A stretch of DNA of 18,586 nucleotides from NCBI GenBank assembly GCA_003644295.1, contig QNBZ01000003.1:1-18586 (forward strand), in the 5' to 3' direction. This document shows, piece after piece, positions 8,155 to 15,370 of the stretch; within the stretch, counting starts at the first letter, position 1; the number at the start of each line of letters is the position of its first letter. Position numbers and translations under genes: made by a program. Source of the stretch: Planctomycetota bacterium. Lineage in GTDB: Bacteria; Planctomycetota; Phycisphaerae; Sedimentisphaerales; Anaerobacaceae. A model generated the notes under the pieces. The model was not told the origin of the DNA, did not search any database, and worked only from the letters and a program-made list of their open reading frames with translations.

Positions 8155-8662
8155 ACATGGTTTAAGGATAAATGAAAGAATCCGAGCCAACACGGTTCGA
8201 CTGATTGACGAGTCGAATAATCAGGTTGGGATTGTAGAAAGGTATGAAGCAATTGGCAGGGCACGCGAGGCGGGTTTAGACCTTGTAGAAGTTGCCCCTC
8301 AAAGCGTCCCACCGGTTTGCCGGATAATGAATTATGGCAAATGGCTGTATGAGCAAAAACGAAAGATTCGACTGGCACATAAAAAAAGCTCTCGTCACAC
8401 TGCAATGTTGAAGGAGATTAGACTTCGGCCTGGGACTGACAAGCATGACCTCGATATTAAACTTAATCACGCCCGTGAATTTCTCGAAAAGGGTCACAAA
8501 GTACAATTCACAATATTTTTTCGAGGCCGGCAGATGTTACACCAGGAAGCGGGCTATGAGATATTTAATAAGATTGTCGAATCAATGCAGGATTTAGCAA
8601 AGGTCGAGCGCTCGGGCAGAATGGCTCACAGACGTATGACCTTATTGCTTGTGCCGAAATAA
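8147..8662 (+). CDS. infC: translation initiation factor IF-3, AUC start
   Basis: A 171-residue IF-3, which binds the 30S subunit, prevents premature 50S joining and monitors the start codon-anticodon match. The N-domain reads GLRINERIRANTVRLID and continues VGIVERYEAIGRAREAGLDLVEVAP, then PPVCRIMNYGKW; the linker and C-domain contain KEIRLRPGTDKHDLDIKLNHAREFLEKGHKVQFTIFFRGRQM. The first ATG in frame is at 8327 and would lose the whole N-domain. Between the upstream stop at 8138 and 8327 there is no in-frame ATG, GTG or TTG. ATC at 8147 sits 7 nt after AGGTG and gives a protein of near-usual length. E. coli infC starts at AUU, through which IF-3 represses its own translation; the same control here is inferred. 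A terminator follows directly, so no rpmI-rplT is attached. Confidence 0.9.
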   Translation: MGKHGLRINERIRANTVRLIDESNNQVGIVERYEAIGRAREAGLDLVEVAPQSVPPVCRIMNYGKWLYEQKRKIRLAHKKSSRHTAMLKEIRLRPGTDKHDLDIKLNHAREFLEKGHKVQFTIFFRGRQMLHQEAGYEIFNKIVESMQDLAKVERSGRMAHRRMTLLLVPK

Positions 8663-8684
8663 TTCGTATCTTGTGAATGCAGAG

Positions 8685-8717
8685 AAGGGCCGGCAAATGG
8701 CATAGCCGACCCTTTTT
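8685..8717 (+). terminator. intrinsic terminator of infC
   Basis: A 10-bp stem (8685-8694 with 8705-8714, one G-U pair) with a 10-nt loop is followed by a run of Ts ending at 8717, 23 nt after the infC stop. Confidence 0.8.
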
Positions 8718-8864
8718 CATAAAACCGCATACTTTTTCGAATAGATGCAGAACGCATCACCGTCACAACTTGTATTCTTTTGCAGAAATTTGATGCCAGC
8801 GTAAAAAGTTGCTGAAAAAGGATTTTCAGATACTACAGGGCAAACTACCGACCAGTTCCAAACA

Positions 8865-9026
8865 ATGAGGTATCGGGCTTTTAGACTTGCTAATTTTATG
8901 AAAGCCGACGTCGGCAGGGCGGATTTAGCAAAAGAAAAGTTGGCGGAAACTTGGTACTGGAAGTTATACGAAAAGACTTTGGGGATTATTGTTGATAAGG
9001 TTTTTGAGAGATGCTGGCCTAAGTAA
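8865..9026 (+). CDS. small ORF or gene relic, unknown
   Basis: A 53-codon frame from ATG 8865 to TAA 9024-9026 starts MRYRAFRLANFMKADVG and ends IIVDKVFERCWPK. The frame stays open upstream to a stop near 8799, adding plausible residues (VAEKGFSDTTGQTTDQFQT), and no ribosome site precedes the ATG. It could be a real small protein or, as likely, the tail of a decayed gene. I do not recognise a family. It is the only coding candidate in the 427-bp spacer between infC and the tRNA; the rest (8718-8864) shows nothing nameable. Confidence 0.3.
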   Translation: MRYRAFRLANFMKADVGRADLAKEKLAETWYWKLYEKTLGIIVDKVFERCWPK

Positions 9027-9034
9027 AAACCGCT

Positions 9035-9089
9035 TTGTTAGTTGTTGGCGAATCGAGCGACGAGTCACGAGCAACGAGATACGAACAAA
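9035..9089. repeat. heptamer-periodic tract abutting tRNA-Glu 3' end
   Basis: Consecutive 7-nt blocks in one register run up to the tRNA boundary: TTGTTAG and TTGTTGG at 9035-9048, then four blocks of the form AGNNACG (AGCGACG, AGTCACG, AGCAACG, AGATACG) between 9056 and 9083. TTGTTAG also occurs in the tract at 13924. Confidence 0.65.
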
Positions 9090-9164
9090 TAGCCCCAACC
9101 GGATTTGAACCGGTGTTGCCGGGTTGAAAACCCGGTGTCCTAGACCTACCTAGACGATGGGGCC
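9090..9164 (-). tRNA. tRNA-Glu (anticodon TTC)
   Basis: The reverse complement folds as a 75-nt tRNA. The acceptor arms are GGCCCCA and TGGGGCT (first pair G-U) with discriminator A at 9090. The D-arm has the GTC...GAC three-pair stem typical of tRNA-Glu. The anticodon arm is CCGGG-TTTTCAA-CCCGG, giving TTC, and the T-arm is ACCGG-TTCAAAT-CCGGT. CCA is not encoded. It lies downstream of the ferredoxin gene on the same strand. Heptamer-periodic DNA borders both ends. Confidence 0.95.
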
Positions 9165-9275
9165 AACAAAGAAAGTGTAAAAATCAAAGTGCAAAATGTA
9201 AAATTAAGGAAGTCATTGCCGCGAAGCGGCAATTCCACAATTTTAATTTTTTATTTTTTAATTTTAATTTTCTTT
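9165..9275. repeat. two heptamer-periodic tracts around a hairpin
   Basis: From the tRNA 5' boundary six 7-nt blocks share a register at 9165-9206, including AAAGTGT, AAAAATC, AAAGTGC and AAAATGT. A hairpin follows: TTGCCGC (9216-9222), GAA loop, GCGGCAA (9226-9232). Then five blocks that all start TTTT, including TTTTAAT, TTTTTAT and TTTTTAA, run through 9241-9275, ending 1 nt before the ferredoxin stop codon. The flanks are partly complementary (AAAATTAAGGAA left, ATTTTAATTTT right). The hairpin may end ferredoxin transcription, but lacks a clean U-run. Confidence 0.6.
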
Positions 9276-9276
9276 T

Positions 9277-9450
9277 TTACTCCATACTGATAGCTTCGAG
9301 AGGACACGCATCAACACAAACCCCGCAATCAATACAGGCCCCGCTATCAACCACTGCCTTGCCGTCAGCCATACTTATGGCCTCGCTCGGACACTCCTGC
9401 ACGCAGGTCTCGCAACCAGTGCATTTTTCCTTATCTACTTTAGCTGGCAT
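9277..9450 (-). CDS. 2x[4Fe-4S] ferredoxin
   Basis: A 57-residue bacterial-type ferredoxin, MPAKVDKEKCTGC and so on, with two CxxCxxCxxxCP motifs: cysteines 10, 13, 16, 20 and 39, 42, 45, 49. Each half would bind one [4Fe-4S] cluster, with the fourth cysteine of each motif completing the other half's cluster. It is a soluble one-electron carrier; its partner cannot be told from the neighbours, a tRNA gene and an exported TPR protein. The ATG at 9450 is preceded by AAAGGG 8 nt upstream, and a promoter candidate lies at 9507-9534. The reading frame is too short to appear in length-filtered gene calls but is unmistakable. Confidence 0.95.
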   Translation of the reverse strand: MPAKVDKEKCTGCETCVQECPSEAISMADGKAVVDSGACIDCGVCVDACPLEAISME

Positions 9451-9506
9451 TTACGTAACCCTTTCAAAAAAACAAATCAAAACCTACCATTAAAAAGACA
9501 GACGGA

Positions 9507-9534
9507 ATAATACAGAATTGCGGTGATATTACAA
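9507..9534 (-). promoter_or_regulatory. promoter candidate for the ferredoxin gene
   Basis: On the minus strand TTGTAA (9529-9534) and TATTAT (9507-9512) are 16 bp apart, leaving a leader of about 50 nt before the ferredoxin ATG. Confidence 0.45.
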
Positions 9535-9665
9535 TATATTTTTTGAGAAATTCGGCAAAGCGGCGGGGTAAACCATACAATATACCAATTCAATTCAATA
9601 AGTGCGCCTTACATAATGCCGATTGTGTAAAGAATCGGTCCCACCCACGGGTAACGGGTCTAAAC

Positions 9666-12203
9666 TTACATTTCTTTGCTCGGCGCTTGTGTGTTTGAGT
9701 CCGTCGGGACGGTTTGATTTTCCTCTTGCTGTTCCTGCGGCTCCGCAGCTCCCAAAGCAACAGCCATATCCCGAACAAGTTTGTTGGAATCATATTTAGC
9801 CGCCCAGTCGAGGACTTTGCTGAAGTTGTCGCTTCTGTTTTTGGCCAACAAATAGATAGCCATCATCCGAACCGGCCAGCGGGTATCGTGCAGGTTTTCC
9901 GAGACAGTATCTATCAATTCATAGTCCATCGGCAAGGAAAGCATCGCAGCCATTGTGTATGTCTTGACAACCCAGTCGTCATCGGCAAGGTTATACAGCA
10001 GCGCTGATTTCAACAAAGGCGCCATCCAGTCGGCGTACATAAACTTGTAAAGCGGCCCACGATTAGCCATAGCGTGTTGCTCCATCAACAGGCCAATAAA
10101 AAGCTGTGCGATTTTGTTTCTTTGGTTCTGCCGGCCTCTCGAAAGTGAATCAAGTCGATTTTGCAGGTACTTGCGGGTAAGTTTGACACCCGGGCGTTTT
10201 ATAACTAACCTGGCCGGTTCTAAATCTACCAGACGATTGGTTACTTTGCCCTGCTCAGTGGTTACAGGGTCTATAAAAACGGTAAATTCCATATTTAGAG
10301 AGGCCTGCGGATACGTAAGAAGTATATCCCTGAGCTTGGCGGTGAAAAGTTGAACTGGGAGCAGGATGCTTTGGCCCGGCTTAATAAGTAAAGCGGTCTG
10401 TATCTTTACAGAGACCAATTCCGGTATCTTTTCATTAAGGTCGCCGGTAATATTTGCATCAATCCTGATGTTGCCGCTGAACAGGCCGTAGTCGGAAATA
10501 ACGAGCGGCTCGGAAGAGTTATTTGTTATTATGACAGTGCCGCTGAATTTGCGTCCGTAGGAGAATTTATCACCACGAACGCTTAGCTGAACTGAAATTA
10601 TTTTGTCGGGACTGACGAATTCCGGGACGAGTCTCTGTCCGAAGCTGTCTTCTAATGCTGCTGTAACGAGATAAATATCAACCGGCGGGATATACTCTCG
10701 GTCGTACTGGGCCAGGATTTCTTTGGCTCGCTCGGCTACCAACGAGCCCGGGTCGTCTGCGATTGCTGATTTTAAGGTCTCAATTCCCAAATCTTTTTGT
10801 CCATTATCAAGTTGAATTTGAGCCAGCGTTAATGCGGCGATTTGATTGTGCTCGTAATTGGCGATAAGCGTTTTTGCCCAGTTTTGCTGGCCATTCATCA
10901 CAAGCGAATATGCCAACAGGCCGGCCGCTGTTGGCGAATTAGGTTCAGCCGAATAAGCCCTGTTGGCCCAGTTGATTGCCTTGTCCGCATCCGGCAATGC
11001 AAAACAATAAAACCAGGCGATCGATTGATGATTGATTATTGATGATTGATTATTGATTATTGATGATTGATGATTGATTATTGATGATTGATGATTGATT
11101 ATTGATGATTGATGATTGATTATTGATGATTGATTATTGATTATTGATGATTGATTATTGATTTTGTCTTCGGCGGCCTGAAGTATCCTGTTTGCTTGTG
11201 CGGTATCACCGATTTTGGCTGCCGCTTTGCCAGCAACCGCTTCAATGAGCAGGTTAAATCGTCCGCTTTGTCGAAACTCGGAAGCAATCTGAAGGCACTT
11301 GTGCCGATTGCGCTTCGTATTGTAGTTGCTGATTATCCTGGAAAGATACAGCCAGTCCGGTATAGGTTGCGATGGATGAAGAAATTTGAACAAGTCAACG
11401 CAGTATTCATAAGCGTCAGCAGCTATCTGATAAAGTTGTAACCGCTCGGCGTATTGTGCAAAAGCCAGCGCCACATCCATATCCAGTGGATTTTCGCCCA
11501 GTGCCAGTCTCAGATGTTCAAGGTACATCACCGGCTCTATTTGCTCCGGCACAAGCTCAACGAGCTTTTCATAAGCCAGCCGATTGTACTTGTTGTCGTT
11601 ATAAGCCGACATAAAGTAGGATGTGGCGGTATCAAAGTCGGCCTTTTCGGCTGCCAGCAGGCCGAGCAGTGTAGCCAGTTCGGAATCCAGCGTCTTGTTT
11701 TTACCGCCAAGATTCTTTAACATACCTGCAAGAAGCTGCTCCCGCTGCTCACGAGAATTTAGTTGCTCGAGCAAATATCGGACAGCTTTTCTTACCACTT
11801 CAAGGTCGGCGGACTCATCCACATAGTTCGCAAGTAAATGCTGTACTGTTTCAGAGTAGTTCCGTTCCGAATTCCGACAGGTAAGCTTAATCATATCGGG
11901 CAGAATATAATTAGCTCCACTGTCCAGTGCAGCGGTGGCAGACAAAAATACAATCGCCTGTTCATCACGGGATTCGTTGACATCTTCAGAGTTGGCAAGT
12001 TCATAAGCAATTTCGTAAAATTTTTGGCCAATAGACGGTGAAAACAACTGGTCTGAATTTGAAAAATCCTGCGCCAATATCAATGAAGGACAAAGAAAAG
12101 CGCAAGTAAAAAGCCAAAAGGCAAAACTTTTTACTTCTCCTGTTGGAAATCTGCCATCGGCGGATGTCCATTTCGCCATTTCGCCTTTTACCTTTTCTTG
12201 CAT
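9666..12203 (-). CDS. large exported TPR/HEAT-repeat protein with internal heptamer array
   Basis: An 845-residue protein starting at ATG 12203 with GGAG 6 nt upstream. A hydrophobic segment (FAFWLFTCAFLCPSLILAQ, about residues 28-46) follows a long polar N-terminus, so it is probably exported or membrane-anchored; Met9 is an alternative start. TPR-like helical pairs fill about 60-500, a beta-rich part follows (about 520-650), then HEAT-like repeats near 700-800 (WVVKTYTMAAMLSLP, WPVRMMAIYLLAKN), and a Gln/Glu-rich tail. Around residues 347-393 a low-complexity insert repeats QSSIIN(H/N), encoded by the 7-nt array at 11024-11163. Function unknown; a periplasmic protein-binding scaffold is inferred from the repeat types. 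The gene follows murJ on the same strand after 161 bp. Confidence 0.75.
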   Translation of the reverse strand: MQEKVKGEMAKWTSADGRFPTGEVKSFAFWLFTCAFLCPSLILAQDFSNSDQLFSPSIGQKFYEIAYELANSEDVNESRDEQAIVFLSATAALDSGANYILPDMIKLTCRNSERNYSETVQHLLANYVDESADLEVVRKAVRYLLEQLNSREQREQLLAGMLKNLGGKNKTLDSELATLLGLLAAEKADFDTATSYFMSAYNDNKYNRLAYEKLVELVPEQIEPVMYLEHLRLALGENPLDMDVALAFAQYAERLQLYQIAADAYEYCVDLFKFLHPSQPIPDWLYLSRIISNYNTKRNRHKCLQIASEFRQSGRFNLLIEAVAGKAAAKIGDTAQANRILQAAEDKINNQSSIINNQSSIINHQSSIINHQSSIINHQSSIINNQSSIINHQSIAWFYCFALPDADKAINWANRAYSAEPNSPTAAGLLAYSLVMNGQQNWAKTLIANYEHNQIAALTLAQIQLDNGQKDLGIETLKSAIADDPGSLVAERAKEILAQYDREYIPPVDIYLVTAALEDSFGQRLVPEFVSPDKIISVQLSVRGDKFSYGRKFSGTVIITNNSSEPLVISDYGLFSGNIRIDANITGDLNEKIPELVSVKIQTALLIKPGQSILLPVQLFTAKLRDILLTYPQASLNMEFTVFIDPVTTEQGKVTNRLVDLEPARLVIKRPGVKLTRKYLQNRLDSLSRGRQNQRNKIAQLFIGLLMEQHAMANRGPLYKFMYADWMAPLLKSALLYNLADDDWVVKTYTMAAMLSLPMDYELIDTVSENLHDTRWPVRMMAIYLLAKNRSDNFSKVLDWAAKYDSNKLVRDMAVALGAAEPQEQQEENQTVPTDSNTQAPSKEM
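11024..11163. repeat. coding tandem array, 20 heptamers ATTGATK
   Basis: Twenty uninterrupted 7-nt units lie within the TPR-protein gene. The last base of successive units on the plus strand is G,T,G,T,T,G,G,T,G,G,T,G,G,T,G,T,T,G,T,T. Every unit at index 2 mod 3 ends in T and every unit at index 0 mod 3 ends in G. In the coding frame, T in the latter class would create a TAA. The array is therefore organised in 21-bp units encoding QSSIIN(H/N), which keeps the frame open. Confidence 0.95.
12104..12196. repeat. heptamer/octamer blocks in the TPR-protein signal region
   Basis: Four 7-nt blocks beginning AA (AAGTAAA, AAGCCAA, AAGGCAA, AACTTTT) at 12104-12131 encode much of the hydrophobic signal core on the minus strand. 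A second group near 12158-12187 has CATTTCGC twice, then CTTTTAC and CTTTTCT, and encodes the polar N-terminus. Short and degenerate, but in the style of the other periodic tracts. Confidence 0.4.
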
Positions 12204-12336
12204 TTATATCTCCGGCTATCGTACAAAGAATGTCCGCTAATACACTATATTTCGGGCAATTACGGTATTTGCTTTAAGTATTTATGTATTGTGCGGGTTT
12301 ATATTTTGCCGAGTTGACGTTGTTATTTTGAACTTT

Positions 12337-12366
12337 AACCGGCGGCTTACGCCGCTCGGCTCGGTT
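12337..12366. repeat. REP-like GC-rich palindrome at the murJ stop
   Basis: On the minus strand AACCG, GCGGC, GTAA loop, GCCGC, CGGTT form a nested stem directly overlapping the murJ stop codon. GGCGGCTTACGCCGC-type palindromes are frequent in planctomycete spacers as far as I recall. It may act as the murJ terminator, though the downstream T-run is weak. The rest of this spacer (12204-12336) is AT-rich with no feature I can name. Confidence 0.6.
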
Positions 12367-13924
12367 ATCGTTTTGCGCCGGTCAGCAGCGAAAGCATCTC
12401 GATACGCAGCAATTTTGCCGCCAGCAAGTACACTGCCGCCGCTGAAGGCACAACCGCCGCCAGCCGTAAAATGTTAAACCATCTATTGTCAGGCAAATTC
12501 CTCATCACAAATATAATTCCGCCACCGGCCAGAGACATAATGGCCATTGCCGCAATTGTTTTCAATAATGCAGCACAAAATCCGTCCAGTATCGAGTGGC
12601 CAGGTCCCTGCTTTCGCAGAGACCTGCGAAGCACTAAAACGAGGAGCGCAACCTGTAAATACGAACATAGCGCTGTCGAAAGCGCCAAACCGGCAGTTCC
12701 CATAAACCAGATAAGGGTCAAGTTAAGAGCAACATTGACAAATACCGCCACGATTGCGCTGCGCATCGGCGTTTTGGAATCCTGCATAGAGTAAAACGCC
12801 CGCGTTAGTATCTGCTGCGAGAAATAGCCGCACAGCCCTACGGCATAACAAGCCAGCGTGTATGCTACTATCGGCGTGTCCGTGCTTTTGAATTGGCCAT
12901 GCTCGAACACGGCTGATACCAACGGCCTGGCGACCAAAAAAATCCCGGCAGTTGCCGGTATTGCGACAAATACAGATGCCTTAATTCCACGTGCGATTGT
13001 TCGGGTAAGCGCGTCAAAATCCTTTCCGGCGGCATCCCTGCTCATCACTGGGAAAATCGCTGTCGCCAATGATATTCCCAATACTCCCAGCGGAAACTGG
13101 TAAAGCCGCTGGGCGTAGTACAAATAAGACGGTGCACCATAACTCAACGGCTCGCCACGCTCGTTCATAAAGACCAGCGCAATAACATCATCGGCAAGCG
13201 TGTTTAACTGCGTTACGGTAAGGCCAAGTATCATAGGCCCCATCAGAATAATGATTTTCTTAAACGCCTCGGAATGAATCTCCCAGGCAGGCCTGATGGA
13301 AACGCCGCTTGCGCGCAAAGAAGGAATCTGAATCGCTATCTGTGCAAACCCAGCTATTAGAACTGCAGCGGCAACAAAAAAGACCTGCTGTTGCGGTTTG
13401 ACTTTCAATACCCAGCCAGCGAACAAAATACTTACAATAATGAATATATTCAGCACAATCGGCGCCGCCGCGGGGGCGGCAAAACGGCTGTGCACATTCA
13501 GGACACCAGCAAGCATCGCCACCATACAAACGAATATCATATACGGCAGCATAATTGAACACAGCGCCAATCCGAGCCGAGGTCCTGCTCTGGTCTCGAA
13601 ACCGTAGTAGCCCCAGACCAGCCCTTCGCCGAGAAGCACTATCGCCGCAAGGATTACGAATAAAACGGTTACGACCGTGTTGACCAACTGTCTTGCCTGC
13701 TCCGGATTATTGTGAAGCTGTTCGCTGTACACCGGAATAAATGATGCCGAGGCCGCCCCTTCGCCGAACAGTCTTCGAGCAAGGTTAGGAATCTTAAACC
13801 CCATAGTCCATGCCGTCATCAACCAGCCGGCACCGAAAAACTGGGCGAAAGCTATGTCCCGCACCATACCGAAGACCCTGCTAAGTGCCGTAAGAGAAGC
13901 AATTTGTCTGAAGCCCTTTATCAT
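12365..13924 (-). CDS. murJ: lipid II flippase MurJ
   Basis: A 519-residue inner-membrane protein of the MOP superfamily that moves lipid II across the membrane for peptidoglycan synthesis. The start is characteristic: IASLTALSRVFGMVRDIAFAQFFGAG, then AWTMGFKIPNLARRLFGEGAASASFIPVYSE. About 14 hydrophobic segments follow, including the conserved YYAQRLYQFPLGVLGISLATAIFPVMS region in the middle and LTRAFYSMQDSKTPM later. The length is normal. No Shine-Dalgarno sequence precedes ATG 13924; the upstream DNA is a heptamer-periodic tract reaching into rodA. The neighbouring SEDS gene uses the lipid II that MurJ exports, so the pair makes functional sense. Confidence 0.94.
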   Translation of the reverse strand: MIKGFRQIASLTALSRVFGMVRDIAFAQFFGAGWLMTAWTMGFKIPNLARRLFGEGAASASFIPVYSEQLHNNPEQARQLVNTVVTVLFVILAAIVLLGEGLVWGYYGFETRAGPRLGLALCSIMLPYMIFVCMVAMLAGVLNVHSRFAAPAAAPIVLNIFIIVSILFAGWVLKVKPQQQVFFVAAAVLIAGFAQIAIQIPSLRASGVSIRPAWEIHSEAFKKIIILMGPMILGLTVTQLNTLADDVIALVFMNERGEPLSYGAPSYLYYAQRLYQFPLGVLGISLATAIFPVMSRDAAGKDFDALTRTIARGIKASVFVAIPATAGIFLVARPLVSAVFEHGQFKSTDTPIVAYTLACYAVGLCGYFSQQILTRAFYSMQDSKTPMRSAIVAVFVNVALNLTLIWFMGTAGLALSTALCSYLQVALLVLVLRRSLRKQGPGHSILDGFCAALLKTIAAMAIMSLAGGGIIFVMRNLPDNRWFNILRLAAVVPSAAAVYLLAAKLLRIEMLSLLTGAKR

Positions 13925-13986
13925 TGTTAGTTCATTGTTCGTTGTTCATAGTGGAATAATCAATTATCATTTATCAGTAATCAATT
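13924..13986. repeat. heptamer-periodic tract across the rodA-murJ junction
   Basis: Nine 7-nt blocks share one register: TTGTTAG, TTCATTG, TTCGTTG, TTCATAG, TGGAATA, then ATCAATT, ATCATTT, ATCAGTA, ATCAATT. The rodA stop (13974-13976 on the plus strand) falls inside the last group and the murJ start codon touches the first block, so the tract fills the whole intergenic space and encodes the last few RodA residues. Confidence 0.7.
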
Positions 13987-15227
13987 CTTTTTCGTGCTAC
14001 GCTGAACGGTCGGCACCGCCCGACATTGTTCAATAATCCCACGGCAACAGCGCTGACCAGCAGACTCGAACCGCCGTAACTTACCAGCGGCAAAGTCATA
14101 CCAGTAATCGGCATCAGTCCCAGCGCCATACCCACATTAACAATGACCTCGACCGCAACCATTGCGATAACGCCGACCGCAAGTAATCTGCCGAATGGGT
14201 CGGTGTTATTGGCTGCGATTTCCAGTCCGCAGCTGATAATGAGCACATAAAGGCCGAGTATGACCATACAGCCCCGAAAGCCCCATTGATGGGCGATGGC
14301 TGCAAATATGAAGTCGTTGTGCCTTTCCGGCAGAAAGTTATACTTGATAAAAGGGCCTTGCCGAAAGCCATATCCCTTCGCTCCGCCGGATGCAACCGCA
14401 TATTTTGAACGGATTAGATGGTAGCCCCAGTCGCTTCTCCACTGTTTTTTGCTGAATTTCTTTCCCACCAGAATTTTGCCGAGGGCTGGATATTGCTCGG
14501 CTTTTTCCTGCACCCAGCCGCTTTGCAACAATACGCTGCTTATTCTGATTTTTTGATATGGTTTCATCTGATACCACAGCAGCGGACTGAGCAGCAGAGC
14601 CATCAGCACTATAATCAGTAGATGTTTGACCTTTGCCCCGGCCACAAACAACATCGTGAACAGTATCGGCATCATCAACAGTACCGTGCCCAAATCCGGC
14701 TCGAGCAAAATCAGAATCATCGGCAAAAGCGTCAATGCAAAAGGCCCGATAAGAGTATTGAAATTGCGGTAATTGCTGCGATATCGCAGGTACCAGGCCA
14801 GGGCCAGGATATAGGCCAGCTTGCAAAATTCCGATGGCTGAAGGGCAGGCAGGGCATAACCCTTTATTGTGAATTTAATCCATCTGTGCGTGCCGTTAAT
14901 CTCCGGAACAAATGGAATATGTACGATTTTGCCCAGCAATAAGATTGCCAGCAGCACCAGCCCGAAGGCATAGAACCAGTAGCTTAAAGTCCCGAGACGC
15001 CGATAATTAATCAGATTGACCGCTATGAAGCCAATAACGCCGATTACAGCGAATTTGACCTGCTTTTCCCAGAAACTGCCTAAATCGCCGTCCTGTCCGG
15101 CAGGGCAGGGCTGTGCTGGGTGGCCAACCGAGTAAATGGTCATTATCCCGACGGCCACCAGAGCCAAAGCGGCTGCCAGCAGGCATAATCTTACAAATAT
15201 GAGCCGTCCCTTTAGAAATTCGTACAT
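13974..15227 (-). CDS. rodA: SEDS peptidoglycan glycosyltransferase, RodA-like
   Basis: A 417-residue polytopic membrane protein of the FtsW/RodA/SpoVE family, which polymerises lipid II into glycan strands with a partner class B PBP. Diagnostic segments: GTHRWIKF, LQPSEFCKLAYILALAW, LILLEPDLGTVLLMMP with the catalytic-loop Asp region, FLPERHNDFIFAAIAHQWGFRG, and GLMPITGMTLPLVSYGGSSLL near the C-terminus. RodA rather than FtsW is favoured by the overall pattern but not proven, and no PBP2 gene is in view. An extra loop after the first membrane segment (GHPAQPCPAGQDGDLG) is encoded by a GC-rich REP-like palindrome near 15091-15108. No Shine-Dalgarno sequence is seen before ATG 15227. It probably shares transcription with murJ 49 bp downstream. 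Confidence 0.92.
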   Translation of the reverse strand: MYEFLKGRLIFVRLCLLAAALALVAVGIMTIYSVGHPAQPCPAGQDGDLGSFWEKQVKFAVIGVIGFIAVNLINYRRLGTLSYWFYAFGLVLLAILLLGKIVHIPFVPEINGTHRWIKFTIKGYALPALQPSEFCKLAYILALAWYLRYRSNYRNFNTLIGPFALTLLPMILILLEPDLGTVLLMMPILFTMLFVAGAKVKHLLIIVLMALLLSPLLWYQMKPYQKIRISSVLLQSGWVQEKAEQYPALGKILVGKKFSKKQWRSDWGYHLIRSKYAVASGGAKGYGFRQGPFIKYNFLPERHNDFIFAAIAHQWGFRGCMVILGLYVLIISCGLEIAANNTDPFGRLLAVGVIAMVAVEVIVNVGMALGLMPITGMTLPLVSYGGSSLLVSAVAVGLLNNVGRCRPFSVARKRIDY

Positions 15228-15244
15228 AACGGCAAAATAACCGT

Positions 15245-15300
15245 AGAAGCGAAAAACTGAAAGCGAAAAACTAAAAAGTATGGAAAAGTACGGAATAAAA
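15245..15300. repeat. heptamer-periodic tract upstream of rodA
   Basis: Eight 7-nt blocks in register include AGAAGCG, AAAAACT, GAAAGCG, AAAAACT and AAAAAGT, giving a partial 14-bp repeat. The following 15320-15350 stretch repeats TCACTTTTTT at about 9-10 bp. The region lies between divergent rodA and the dockerin-like gene. Confidence 0.55.
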
Positions 15301-15370
15301 CCGAGAATTCAACAATTTTCTCATTTTTTCACTTTTTTTCACTTTTTTTATATTTTTCTCTTGATTTATA

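Noticed and set aside
8327..8662. Short infC starting at the first ATG
   Set aside because: It would delete the conserved IF-3 N-domain, which is intact upstream in the same frame.
14338..14826. 162-residue minus-strand frame inside rodA
   Set aside because: Another frame of rodA with no recognisable domain or start signal.
15091..15108. REP-type element inserted into rodA
   Set aside because: The palindrome is short and imperfect; it may just be GC-rich coding sequence for a variable loop, so it is noted only in the gene entry.
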